Made by a program: the position numbers and the translations under genes. Below the pieces are notes generated by a model. The model did not search any database. It saw nothing but the letters and a program-made list of their open reading frames with translations, and was not told the DNA's origin. Positions 12,345 through 22,868 of a stretch of DNA of 64,000 nucleotides are shown here, piece by piece (the first letter of the stretch is position 1; the number at the start of each line of letters is the position of its first letter). This DNA is from Apodemus sylvaticus (taxonomy: Eukaryota; Chordata; Mammalia; Rodentia; Muridae): the NCBI RefSeq assembly GCF_947179515.1, contig NC_067477.1:119780562-119844561 (forward strand), read 5' to 3'.

Positions 12345-12378
<34 letters not shown>

Positions 12379-12382
12379 GAAT

Positions 12383-12422
<40 letters not shown>

Positions 12423-12780
12423 AAGAGGAATATTACTCAGCATTAAAAGGAAAAAAGTTCTGAAACATCCTACAATATGAATTAATCTTGAATATACCAT
12501 GCTAAGTGAAATAAGCTATTCACAAAAAGATAAATATTCTATGACTCCACTTACTTACTACCTGAAATAGTTAAAACTCATAGAGATAAAGTAAATCACA
12601 TTTGTTACTGTTTGAATGAAGGGAAGACCAGGGAGTTACTTTTTCGTGGGTACTTGAGTTTGCAAAACTTAAAAAGGGTTGGCCACATGTACAACATCTT
12701 CACATTTGGGTAGACTTAATGCCAAAGAACTGTACATTATAAAACAAAAGATTTTATGTTATATATATTTTCTCACATTA
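12175..12780 (+). mobile_element. Old L1M/HAL1 3' segment
   Basis: Reads like the end of L1 ORF2 and 3' UTR: GAATATTACTCAGCATTAAA, CTAAGTGAAATAAGC, CTTAATGCC...GAACTGTACA and TTTTATGTTATATATATTTT. A microsatellite has grown inside it. Confidence 0.75.
12342..12425. repeat. Duplicated compound (CA)n(GA)n microsatellite
   Basis: A CA run then a GA run, GGAATCA, then CA and GA again: the whole compound block appears twice. Confidence 0.95.
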
Positions 12781-13186
12781 AAAGGTTGTGCAAAGATCAA
12801 AATTGTACCTGTATATTAATAATTAGCTGAACCACTAAAAATAATACTTTTAAATGAAAACATCTAAAAGTTCACAGATGAAAAAAAAATCATTGAGGAT
12901 TTAAAAGATGAAACTGTCCTCCAAAATGTCAAATTGATTCAAGGCTTGCTGTCCATAAATTGGTGAGTAAAAGTTGAGATAAAACCCTTTTCAGAAAACA
13001 AAAAGTCAAGAACAGCAAGGTCAGTGGGATAAATTTCACTTTCATGACATGCCATGAGAAAGATAACCAAATGACTCAGGAAGCGTGGCCCTGAGCGGGA
13101 AGGTTATAAAATCATTCTTCGGGCAGCATGGCATAAAAATCAAGATTATCCAAACAACTTGGAAGCTAAACTGGGGAGCTAATCTA

Positions 13187-13330
13187 GGGCCAGTAAGATG
13201 GCCGAGAGGTGAAGGCACTTGCTACCAAGCCTAACAACCTAAGTTCAAAACTCATGACTTACATAGTGAGAGGAGAATCTTCAAGTTGTCCTTTGACCAC
13301 CACACGCATACACACTAACTTAATTAATTA
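13187..13330 (+). mobile_element. RSINE1
   Basis: GGCCAGTAAGATGGCCGAGA ... TTGTCCTTTGACCACCACAC, then TTAATTAATTAA. Confidence 0.75.
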
Positions 13331-13518
13331 ATTAAGCGATGATATTCCCCTTTTCTATACAAATAAAGTGAGAACATAGAATAACTAAGCTGGAGCCTTA
13401 AAACACAGTTGTTTCCCTATAGGCATGAACCAACCAAAAGGTTCTCGCCTATCTTCTAAACGCAGAGGCAAACAAAATATAAACTATTTACCAAGCACTG
13501 TCTTAAAATAGCTCAGAA

Positions 13519-13775
13519 TGGGCCTGCAGAGCTCATTGTCTCACCTCAGTGGTTATAGCATATATAGCATATATAGCATATATAGCATATATAGCATATA
13601 TAGCATATATAGCATATATAGCGCTTACAGGGTTTGTGTTTGGTTCTCAGCACTCACCTCTGTCTGCTCACAACCACAGGTTACTCTAGATCTGGGAGAT
13701 CAGATGACCTCTTCTAGCTGACAACTCCACACAGACACAGAGGGAGACACACAACTGTGTGTGTGCACGTGTCCA
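13519..13775 (+). mobile_element. B3 SINE carrying a 9-bp repeat expansion
   Basis: B3-like start (GGGCCTGCAGAGCTCATTG) and body (GGTTCTCAGCACTCA ... GATGACCTCTTCTAG). The segment that normally reads GGTTAAGAGCAC is replaced by a 9-bp tandem array. Confidence 0.7.
13554..13622. repeat. 9-bp tandem repeat, ~7.5 copies
   Basis: The unit TATATAGCA is almost perfectly iterated. It lies within the B3. Confidence 0.97.
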
Positions 13776-13782
13776 GAATAAA

Positions 13783-13998
13783 GGGCCGGAGAGATGGCCC
13801 AGTGATTAAGAGCACTTGCTGCTCTTGCTGGGGACCCAGGTTTGGTTCCCAGCTCCCACGTGGAGGCTGACAACCACCTGTAACTCCAGTTCCAAAGGAC
13901 CTGACACCCTCTTCTGAGTCCCTCCCATGTGCACCAGGCACTGACATGGTGCACTTTCCACAGATGCAGCCAAAAATTAAAATAAAAATAAGTATTTT
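13783..13998 (+). mobile_element. B3 SINE
   Basis: GGGCCGGAGAGATGGCCCAG ... AAAATTAAAATAAAAATAAG. Confidence 0.92.
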
Positions 13999-15215
13999 TA
14001 AATCGTACAGAACAGGAAGCACAAAAGGCGAAAGGGCAACAGCAGAATGCTTTTACTGTCCCGTAGCCTGTGAGGTTCAGTCAGCCTTGACTAGCCGCTC
14101 CTGCACTCACTTTTCTTTCCACATTAGTTACTGCCCTTCCCCCTCCCCCTTCCCCACCTCTGCCTCCACACAGAACAGTTTAAAATCACCCCGAAATGAA
14201 GTCATTGCAGAACATGAAAGGCCCAAGATTCACACTACATAAAATCCAAGCCATGTTTATAAAGGTTTGACTACTCCAGATCCTGGATTTTCAAAAGTTC
14301 CCAAGTACGTGATTTCAGAGTCGACTGGCTCAAGGCCAATAACTACCACTTAAAATACTAAGTACAAAATATAAATTAAAAGCCACAAGTGGTAGGGAAG
14401 TCACTTGGTTTATTTGGGCTTTTGTTTGACTGTATCTGACCACTGCGCTATCTCACGGCCCTCTTCTCATTTCTTAATCTGAAATTCCATTGGACTGAAC
14501 TCCCCATGCTGACCTTGCCAGACCTTGAACTTGGGATCCTCCTGCCTCCCTTAGAGTTGGGTTTACAAAAGAATACCATTCCTGGCTATGGCAGCATCTT
14601 TAAGTATTAAAAGTTTATAAATGGATTAATTAAAATTACGTGTATTACTCTATGATGTGATTATAATCAGAGGAGAGTTAGATAGACGGCTACTGGGATA
14701 AAGATCTAAGGGAAATGCAGGGCATGGGAAGTGCAGAGCCCAGGTTAAACTCACTGCAGAATGTCTTCCTAAAGGGCACTCAGCAAAACCAGCAAAATAT
14801 CATCACCACACTCTCAAGTGTCCTGCCATCTGTGGAACCTAGCTAGCACGGTGAACTCTAGATGAACTCCTACCCCGGAATATCTTTGGCCACACCCAGG
14901 GCCCATAGCAGCAAAGCTCACAGCATGTCCTTCTTGCTATGCCTGCCATTCTTGGTAAAGGTCCCTCCTGAAGTCTGCACACTCACGCTATCTCCAGAGG
15001 CCTTAGCTGAAGGTGAGCTATAGGGTAAGCATAGCTGGAATTAGTGAGTCATTCTCTGGAAAGGAGACCGTGAACATGTCAATCATGGTATCCCAAGAGG
15101 ATAGAAATACAACTGCAAGGCTCTTAAGGCCAGGACTCAGAGGTCAAGTATCACTTTCTCATAATCTCCTAGCAAAATTCAACTCACAGAGAATCCTATA
15201 CTAAAAATTAAGGAA

Positions 15216-15415
15216 ATGGCTGGAGAGATGGCTCAGCAGTGAAAAATGCACCCTGCTCTTGCAGATGACCTGGGGTTAAGTTTTAAACACTTATATCAGC
15301 CTGCTCACAACATGTAACTCTAGTTCCAGGGGACCTGACGCCCTCTTTTGGCCTCTCCCTGTACAGGCAGAATGCAAATACAAACACTCAAACCCACACA
15401 CAAATACATAATTTT
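15216..15415 (+). mobile_element. B3 SINE
   Basis: GGCTGGAGAGATGGCTCAGC ... GACGCCCTCTTTTGGCCTC. Confidence 0.92.
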
Positions 15416-15438
15416 TTTTCTTTAAAGCCTTCAAAAGA

Positions 15439-15592
15439 AGCCAGGTGATGATGGCAAAAGCCTTTACTCCAGCACTTGGGAGGCAGAGGCAGGTGGATCT
15501 CTGAGTTCAAGGCTAGCTGGTTTATAGAGCAAGTTCCAAGACAGCAAAGGCTATACAGAGAAAAACCCTCTCTTGGGAAGCAGAAAAAGAGT
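15439..15592 (+). mobile_element. B1 SINE
   Basis: GCCAGGTGATGATGGCAAAA ... CTATACAGAGAAAAACCCTC. Follows the B3 directly. Confidence 0.88.
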
Positions 15593-15832
15593 TTTGAATT
15601 GGTTAAGAGTACCTCTTGACCAAAGACAAAGCAAGGTTACATTCAAAGAATAATTGACAAAGGAAGGCATGACTTTTGGTGGCCATTATTATAAGAATCC
15701 AACCAGGAGAGTGTTTTACATAAAAAGAAAGGAAAAAAGGCTTGAAGACACAGAGCATACCTTTAGAAGAAATAAAAGAAAACAGGAAGAGCAGTGGCCA
15801 CCTAAGAGCAACACTAAGAGGAAAGGAGTGGC

Positions 15833-16040
15833 TATGCACCGTCACCTCTGCACCCTACTATGGCCCTACGCACAGTCACCTCTGCACCCTACTATGGCCC
15901 TATGCACAGTCACCTCTGCACCCTACTATGGCCCTACGCACAGTCACCTCTGCACCCTACTATGGCCCTACGCACAGTCACCTCTGCACCCTACTATGGC
16001 CCTACGCGCAGTCACCTCTGCATCCTACTATTGCCCTCAG
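15833..16040. repeat. 34-bp minisatellite, 6 copies
   Basis: GTCACCTCTG recurs at 15841, 15875, 15909, 15943, 15977 and 16011, exactly 34 bp apart, within units GTCACCTCTGCACCCTACTA + TGGCCCTACGCACA. The unit has no stop in any forward frame, so three overlapping open frames arise. I regard them as non-coding. Confidence 0.97.
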
Positions 16041-17449
16041 CACCCTTCTGTGCTATGAGATTTATTTATCAAGGCTTCACAAACAGAAAACACCGAAGAG
16101 TATCTGCATATTTATAAAAACAAGATTTAATTGAAAGACATTGAAAAGGTAGGAGGAACCCAGGCAATGCATTGTGTGAATTGTTGCATTTGGTACGGTA
16201 CAAAGAGTTTTGCAAATTAATCAGAAAAAGACAAACACCCTACATGCTTCTCTCTCACACACATACACAATCAAGATTAAAAAAATGACTAAATAAGCAC
16301 CATGTCTTCTATCTATTAAATTAATAATCAATTTTACAAAACTTATGAATAACAAAATTAAGAATGTGGAGGAATTGGCAGCTTCGCATACTGCTATTAG
16401 AAGAGCAACTTTACAATACATTTTCTGAGATGTATGTGAATGCCTATTAATATGTAACATACTACTTTATTAAGAATATCCAAAGCCTTAAAGTGTGCAT
16501 ACTGTTTGGTCTACAAATTGAAATTTTGCTGAAGAAAGCAGGCATCCACATGGGTTTCGTTGTATAGCCTACAGTAAGACCTCCAGCTAATAAGTCTAGC
16601 AATCACCCAATAAAAAGGCCCAGCTGTTGCCTGGCAGCACTGTACTGAAACTCATCCATGCTCAAAGAGCTTTAGAGACACATTTTCTTTAATAAATATG
16701 GACTGCCAATAATAAAGAACTTGAAGAAAGCCATTCACATGAAAGAGAGTGGAAAGATAATAGAAGAATTTCAGCAAAATTAATATCCTTACAGAAATAA
16801 GACAGGACTTTCTTTATGATTTTATGACAAGATGTGTGTTGGGTACTCCAAAATTACAGATTGAAAGCTCCAAATTTCAAAAGAAAAATCATTTGTAATT
16901 AAGACTTCTGTACTTCCCTCCAAATTACTGCTCAAGTTTAAAACAAGAATAAAAACACGTTTAGATCTTCAAGAACTCTACAATTTTACTTCCCTCTACC
17001 CGTGTTAGATGCTATAACCTCCAAGCAAAAGAACAGAATAAAGACTAAGATATGACACTCACTACAGGAAAAGGCAAAGAGAAGGCCCAGAATAACAGCA
17101 ATATGGCAGAAACAGAAACAAATCTAAATTGAAACAATTCTTCCACCGGCCATGCCTCATTTCAATAAGTGACATGAACTTGCTCACGCTAAAGAGTAGG
17201 CAGCCACACTCGACCCCTCAGACCTATATTCAATGTCCTCATTATTTCACCTTTACATGGCTTGTCAACCGCATCTCTCTTCCTCCACTGCCAGCACCAT
17301 ATTCCAAGTTCCACCATCTCTTACTCCGTCGATTGTACTGGCCTATTAATTAGTATACCACTCTGCAAACAAGACAGTTTCCTTACAAGCCAGTTATTTC
17401 ATTGTGAAACACAGTGAAATCATTTTACCCTACTTAAAAACCTTTAGTC

Positions 17450-17765
17450 GGTTCTCATTTTATCTAGAATAAAATCTAGCTTCACACCTAGTCTCTCAGG
17501 CTCTCCACACCCTGACTCCTGACCACCTTTAGAATCTCTTTCCCTCCATCTCCCATCTCTAGCCCAACCACAGTGGTCCTTTAGGCCCCAGAACATGCAA
17601 AGCTTCTCCCTGCCTTTGCACATGTTTACCTTTTTATACCATGGCCCTAAACTTTCACACTAAATTATTCATGTTTCATTCATGAGTCAATCATTCATGA
17701 CTCAATTAAATGTCAGCTCAAAGTTTTCCTGGACATCAATTCTCAATCAATCCCTCACCAAGTCA
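17450..17765. mobile_element. L2-like relic
   Basis: GCCTTTGCACATGTTTACC and AATGTCAGCTCAAAGTTTTC resemble the L2 3' region. Decayed. Confidence 0.45.
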
Positions 17766-17774
17766 CTCCTCCTT

Positions 17775-18575
17775 TGTAACTTTAATTTTTTCAAATCATA
17801 TTTTTAATGATGGTTCTTAAATGCTTTAACCTCCCTTGTAGCCCACCACCCACCAGAGGCAGTAGGAAAGAAAGGATATGGGGAAGTGGACCTGTTTAGA
17901 AAGGTTCTTTGGAGCAACTCCCATCTGTGTTGTCTGGAAATCTGCAGTTCAGTTCATAAGTCAGCAGTGGCAACTTGGTCCACTCGCAAACACTTCACAG
18001 ATACACCAGCAGTCCAGTTTGGTAAAGTCGGGTTAGCAACAGCGGTGACACCACCTCGCAGAGACAGCCAGGCCTCAACCTCAGCTTGAGTCAGCAGGAA
18101 CATCAGGAGTCCTCCGCTGTGCCTCCCAGGGAAGCGAAGATCAGTGAAGATGCGAGACCCAAAGGCATTGCACAGCTGGCGCTATAAGCAAGCCAAGCTC
18201 TGTCCCCGTCACTCCTGAGTCCTACTTATACCCTCCAAACATCACGTGTCCTCCACGTGCGGATCTTGCCATAGCACGTGCATCCAATCAGCCTGAGTCC
18301 AAGGAGTCCTGACAAATGGAGTTTAACTGTGCAGTGTAAGGCAGACCAATACATGTGTGTTAGCAAAGAATCCTTCATCACGTGTCCTTCTACATGGTTG
18401 CTTTAGCAGAACATCCTCTCTCCTGTATCTACTTCAGGGAAACATTGCTTCACGAGTCTGCCTTAGTCTTTCACACCTGTGTCCACTTTAACAAAACATT
18501 CCTTCACCTGCTTGCCCCAGCAAAACTCCATCCAACACAACTGACTCTCCAAAGAACCCTTAAGGTTCCACTTCA
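17775..18575 (-). mobile_element. Solo ERV-type LTR, copy 2
   Basis: About 0.8 kb related to 1054-1927. The minus strand starts TGAAGTGGAACC and ends GTTACA. A GGGTATAAGTAGGAC stretch is a plausible TATA box. Flanks are CTCCTT (17769-17774) and TTCCTT (18576-18581), a 6-bp duplication with one mismatch, typical of ERVK-like insertions. No gag/pol/env sequence is present. Confidence 0.75.
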
Positions 18576-19179
18576 TTCCTTTATTTCTTTTTCTTGGTGA
18601 ATTAAAAAGAGAGAGTTTTGTTAACTGATTTATAGGAGGTCACCTGACAGATTTACCTGATTTAATCTACTATTAAGTATTATTTAGGATATATGACTCA
18701 ACAGGACAATTTTTTTAACTATTAGACAAGGGTAGATGGAGGAGAATGTGCTCTCTAGAACAGCATCTTTTAAGACTATAATAAATACAGCAGAATCAAA
18801 TGACACAAGACATTGAGGGTGACAAGAATTGAGAAAGCCTAGAATCAGGTCCACGTGTGACATAAAGGACACCTGAGATCCTCTTGAAATGGTCCTGCAA
18901 GGCAAAGAACAATGCTGGTGTGATCATTATCCACACAGAGGGAGAGCTATGTGTCTTGTTCTGTATTCTATAGGAAGAAAAAACTAATTTCTGTTTAAAT
19001 GTCAGGAAAAGCAAAAACCTTTAAAATTTTTAGAAAGGATGTACGACTACTGACTAGACCAGAATTCCTCAGAACTTCCCCTCCCCCTCTTTCTCTTTAT
19101 GCGCATTCTCTTTCTCTTCTGCCCTCCTCTTCAAAAATGAAAAATATTACTAAACTGAAGCTCATTAAAACTAAATCTC

Positions 19180-19475
19180 CTGGATAAAAAAACAAAATAC
19201 AAGTCCCAGACTACACACTGGTATTTCTAATACATGTAATTGTCAAAAGATTAAAGTCTACAATGCATGAATAATGCTTTCAAATCTATATAAACATACC
19301 AATAGCCCACTTAAAAGATGAGCAAAGATTGTCTCTAGAAGAAGAAATTGAATTGCCAGTAGGCATATAAAAAGATATCAGAAAGCATAGAAATAGTAAA
19401 AAAAAAAAAAAACAAAAAAAAAAAAAACATATGAGATAGCGTTTTACACTGATTGGCTTGACAAACAGCGCTGTC
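19180..19475 (+). mobile_element. Old L1 ORF2 fragment
   Basis: AATAGCCCACTTAAAAGATG, AGTAGGCATATAAAAAGATA and ATATGAGATAGCGTTTTACA follow the well-known L1 ORF2 segment. A long A-rich insert lies at 19400-19427. Confidence 0.6.
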
Positions 19476-19479
19476 CTCT

Positions 19480-19915
19480 CTGAAGGTAAAACAACCGCCA
19501 CAGGCTCTCATGTGTTTGAAGGTTTGGTCCCTGCTGGTAGTACTGTCTAGGAAGACTACGAAACTCTTAGGTGCTGAACACTTGCTGGATACATTGCTGG
19601 ACACGGGTTGAGGTTTTTAGCCTGGTTCTTCTTGCGCTCTGTTTCTTGAGTGCTGATGAAAGGTAACCAGCCAGCTTCCCTTCCGACAACCATGCCCCCC
19701 CTCCAACAACCATGCCCCCCCTCCGACAACCATGCACCCCTCCGACAACCATGCACCCCTCCGACAACCATGCCTTCCCCCCCCACAACCATGCCTCCCC
19801 CCACACACAACTGCCTCCCCCCCTTCCCTGCGGACCAATAAACCCAAAATAAACCCTTCTCAACCGCATTTCTCAAGGCATTTTATCACAGCAACAGAAC
19901 TAGTATGCCAGGTAA
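19480..19915 (+). mobile_element. MaLR-type LTR with embedded minisatellite
   Basis: The end reads CCAATAAACCCAAAATAAAC ... TTTTATCACAGCAACAGAAC, the usual 3' end of rodent MT/ORR1-type LTRs. Confidence 0.5.
19684..19812. repeat. C-rich minisatellite, ~18-20 bp unit
   Basis: About seven units of GACAACCATGC followed by varying C runs and CTCC. Length differences are mostly in the C tract. Confidence 0.92.
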
Positions 19916-20569
19916 CGGTAAGGCTACAGACACTACGTGGCCACAGCCAGTACCAGAGGCTGCCTCTGGTCTAAGGGTGAGTAATTGCATTCCTAAGAAG
20001 AGGGCGTGGAGGGGCAACTCGCCACCTCTTTTCATCACTCAGACCTGTTTTACTGAAAACTCACAAAATACACTTTACTCGTACGACATGTGACATGTTC
20101 TTAGAGTTTCCACTCTACTCTTTTTCCCTTCTCGAACGCTATGACTTTGACTCTATGACTCACTCAATTGCTTTTACAACACTAATAGATAAACATACCC
20201 AGGTTGAGAAATTCTGTCTGAGACAAGAGTATTCTCATAAGCGTCTTCTTGTATGGACACAAGAATTTCCATTATGGTATTCTTTGTCAAAGGAAAAATA
20301 AAAAAGAACATTTAAGAATGAATTAAAACCTCTGGGCATTTTAAAATGGGGAAGACATGCTGATAAGTGTCTATGGGAAACAGAATAGGGGAATTATGGG
20401 TGTGCATAATAAAGATACATTGTATGTATCTACGAAGTCATCAGAGTAAACAAAAATATTAATTTAAAATGGGAGGGCATATTTCACACAATGGACTATG
20501 ATATACCTGTTCAAAAGTAAGAATATCTATAAACACAAGTTTTACTAGCTTAAAACTAGGCAAAAACAG

Positions 20570-20680
20570 GCACTCCGTCTATAAACCCAACATTTAGAAA
20601 GCTAAAGTCGAAATGTGAATTCAAGGCCAACCTAGACACTATAATGAAACCATGTCTCAAAAAAGAAATTAGCAAAACAA
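20570..20680 (+). mobile_element. Old B1-like SINE
   Basis: AACCCAACATTTAGAAAGCT ... GAAACCATGTCTCAAAAAAG. Confidence 0.6.
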
Positions 20681-20789
20681 GCAAATTCCACATGAATATA
20701 TAGAGTATATTGCTTGAAAACAGTTTTTTACACATACAAAGTAAGATACTACTAAGAGATATATTTATGATAAGTCAATATATTAAGTA

Positions 20790-20903
20790 TAGCCAGGCAT
20801 GAATCCCTGCCCTCCAGGAGGCAGAAGCAGGTTGGATCTCTGTGAGTTTGAGGTCATAGTGAGTTCCAGGATGGGTTATGTAGAGAAAGCCTGTCTCAAA
20901 CAC
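20790..20903 (+). mobile_element. B1 SINE
   Basis: AGCCAGGCATGAATCCCTGC ... GAAAGCCTGTCTCAAAC. Confidence 0.85.
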
Positions 20904-20917
20904 ACATACACACACAC

Positions 20918-20958
<41 letters not shown>

Positions 20959-20966
20959 CAGAGACA
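20904..20966. repeat. (CA)n(GA)n(GACA)n microsatellite
   Basis: Grown from the B1 tail. Confidence 0.95.
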
Positions 20967-21635
20967 GGGAGATAGCCAGAGACAGAAAGAATGAAGTCAA
21001 GTACAGGGAGAAAGAATGAGAAAAAAAAAAAAAAGAAAAAAAAAAAAGCAATATGCAGAGCCAAGGGAACATCTCCACACTAAAGCACTGAAACTACCAT
21101 CTTTAAAATTAATCTGTTGCCTCCAAGAACAGCAGCTTCTTTCCAGACAGACTAAGAAAGAAAGCTAGAGACAGACATAGCTCAACTGAGCTCAATCATA
21201 AGAACGCACACCACTCATCTTTTAAAATTACACTCTTTAGTAATCAAAGTACTTACACTATCTATTTTTAACTAAGTAACGAAATTTAGAACGTGGACCC
21301 AAAAACGCAACAGGTAGTCGTGGGTGGATGAGATGTCACAGCAGATGCCCCAAACGCAACCATGTGCCAGTGAGGTTGAGTCACGCAATACGCCAAAAAA
21401 AGCTATCAAGGCTCAGCTGCCACAGGTTGCGGTGTGCTGCTCGGCCTCCCCCACTCCCATTACATTTGCCAGGCATCATTACAGAGTGCTGATCACTTAG
21501 GCATCATCAGGATTACAAAACTCACTAGGACTGACAAAACACAGCATCCTGTGCATAGCACAAGCCTGTGACCAAATTACCAAACAGCAGAGAATAAACC
21601 TTCAGAAAGTTCTCTGTAATAAACAGTAGCCAAAT

Positions 21636-21862
21636 CTGGGGTTAGAGAGATGGTTCAGTGGTCAAGAGCACGTGTCCTTACAGAGAAGCCAGGATCAGTT
21701 CCCAGCACCCACAACACGGTTCACAAGCACGTGTTAACTCCAGTTCCAGGGATCCAACACCCTCTTCTGACTACCACAGGCACCAGGCATATACATGGTG
21801 CCCATACATACATATAGGCAAAACACTCATACACATAAAATGAAATAAATAAACCTAAAAAT
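21636..21862 (+). mobile_element. B3 SINE
   Basis: GGGGTTAGAGAGATGGTTCA ... ACACTCATACACATAAAATG. Confidence 0.92.
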
Positions 21863-22169
21863 ATATAAAAAATGTAAACTATGTTAAAGAATAAATCTGA
21901 TCCTATAATATATTTTTGCTATAATTTCAAAACTATCAGTTTAATTGTCAGGGAATATCAAATGTAATAGAATTTAAACAATATGTTATTGACAATAAAA
22001 AGCCTGCCAAGCCAGAAGAACAAAGCTGCTCTGATCCTCAAACTAAGTAACTTCTCTGTGAAACGCCTACCCCATTCACCCACTCACTCAGCCCCTATTT
22101 ATTATATTATGCGTGTAAGGTACCATAGCAAACTCACAGAAGTATATGAGTGAATGAGTATATCAAGCG

Positions 22170-22272
22170 GAAACCAAAAGGAAAGGCGGGAAAATGGGAG
22201 GTCCCTCTATCCAAAGTTAGTGACCAAGGAGAAACAGAAGTATTGAAAGTTATTTGAACAGGAAGAAGAAAC
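22170..22272 (+). pseudogene. Second Nsa2-derived fragment (~100 bp)
   Basis: This stretch repeats 23315-23414 at roughly 90% identity (GAAACCAAA-GGAAAGGCGGG ... AACAGGAAGAAGAAA). It translates to KGKAGKWEVPL, SKVSDQGETEVLKVI, which is the middle of NSA2. It keeps parental residues (GKWEVPL, GETEVLKVI) that the larger copy has lost. Both share AAAGTTAGTGACCAAGG where I remember the protein as KVRAQG, which hints at a common retrocopy ancestor. No other NSA2 sequence adjoins it. Confidence 0.8.
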
Positions 22273-22625
22273 GGTTCTCTGTCCTTGAGAGACTGAAGGC
22301 CTAACAGTGGAGCTTAGAAGCACACATAGTCCTAACTGCTACAGAAACCTTGAAGGTCTATGAGGGAAATAAAGATGAATTGCCACATTACAAAAAGAAA
22401 AAATAAATCTTGCTTTGATTTGGTTCTTGCCTATCTATTCAGCCTATCAGTAAAATATGGAAAATATGGGCACTTAAATAACATCTCTTCAAGGATAACT
22501 AGCACCTTTCAAACTGTGTCCTTGATGGTACTTCCTGTGTGTTCTATACCCTACATGGAGTAAACAGGCATTTGCAGCTCAATCACAACCCACAACCCTG
22601 AGCCCTGGGCTCTAAAAGAGAAATG

Positions 22626-22806
22626 CCAGTCAGCGCAAAGACTCAGCGGGTACTTGCCAAGCCTGATAACCTGAGGTCAATCCTCAGGACACACATGGTG
22701 AAAGGGGAGAACTGGCCCGGTTAGGTTGTCCTCTGATAGCTGCAGGCACATTGTGGCACTTGCATGTTCACACACATAGACAAAAGATAAATAAATACAC
22801 TGTAAA
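22626..22806 (+). mobile_element. RSINE1
   Basis: TACTTGCCAAGCCTGATAAC, CCTCAGGACACACATGGTG, GATAAATAAATACACTG. Lies between the two Nsa2 sequences. Confidence 0.8.
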
Positions 22807-22868
22807 AAATGAGAAGGGAAGAGAGTCTAACCAGGATAACTAAGAGAGAGCCAAGAATGCAGCATCTT

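Noticed and set aside
12200..12500. Several 64-72 codon frames on both strands
   Set aside because: Produced by the CA/GA microsatellite inside an L1 relic.
15654..16134. Overlapping 134-, 130- and 85-codon frames with repeated peptides
   Set aside because: They arise because the 34-bp minisatellite lacks stops in every forward frame; no coding bias favours one frame.
1054..18575. A single provirus with the two LTRs as its ends
   Set aside because: The spacing is 15.8 kb, the interior contains unrelated SINEs, satellites and an Hnrnpa1 retrocopy, and copy 2 has its own flanking duplication.
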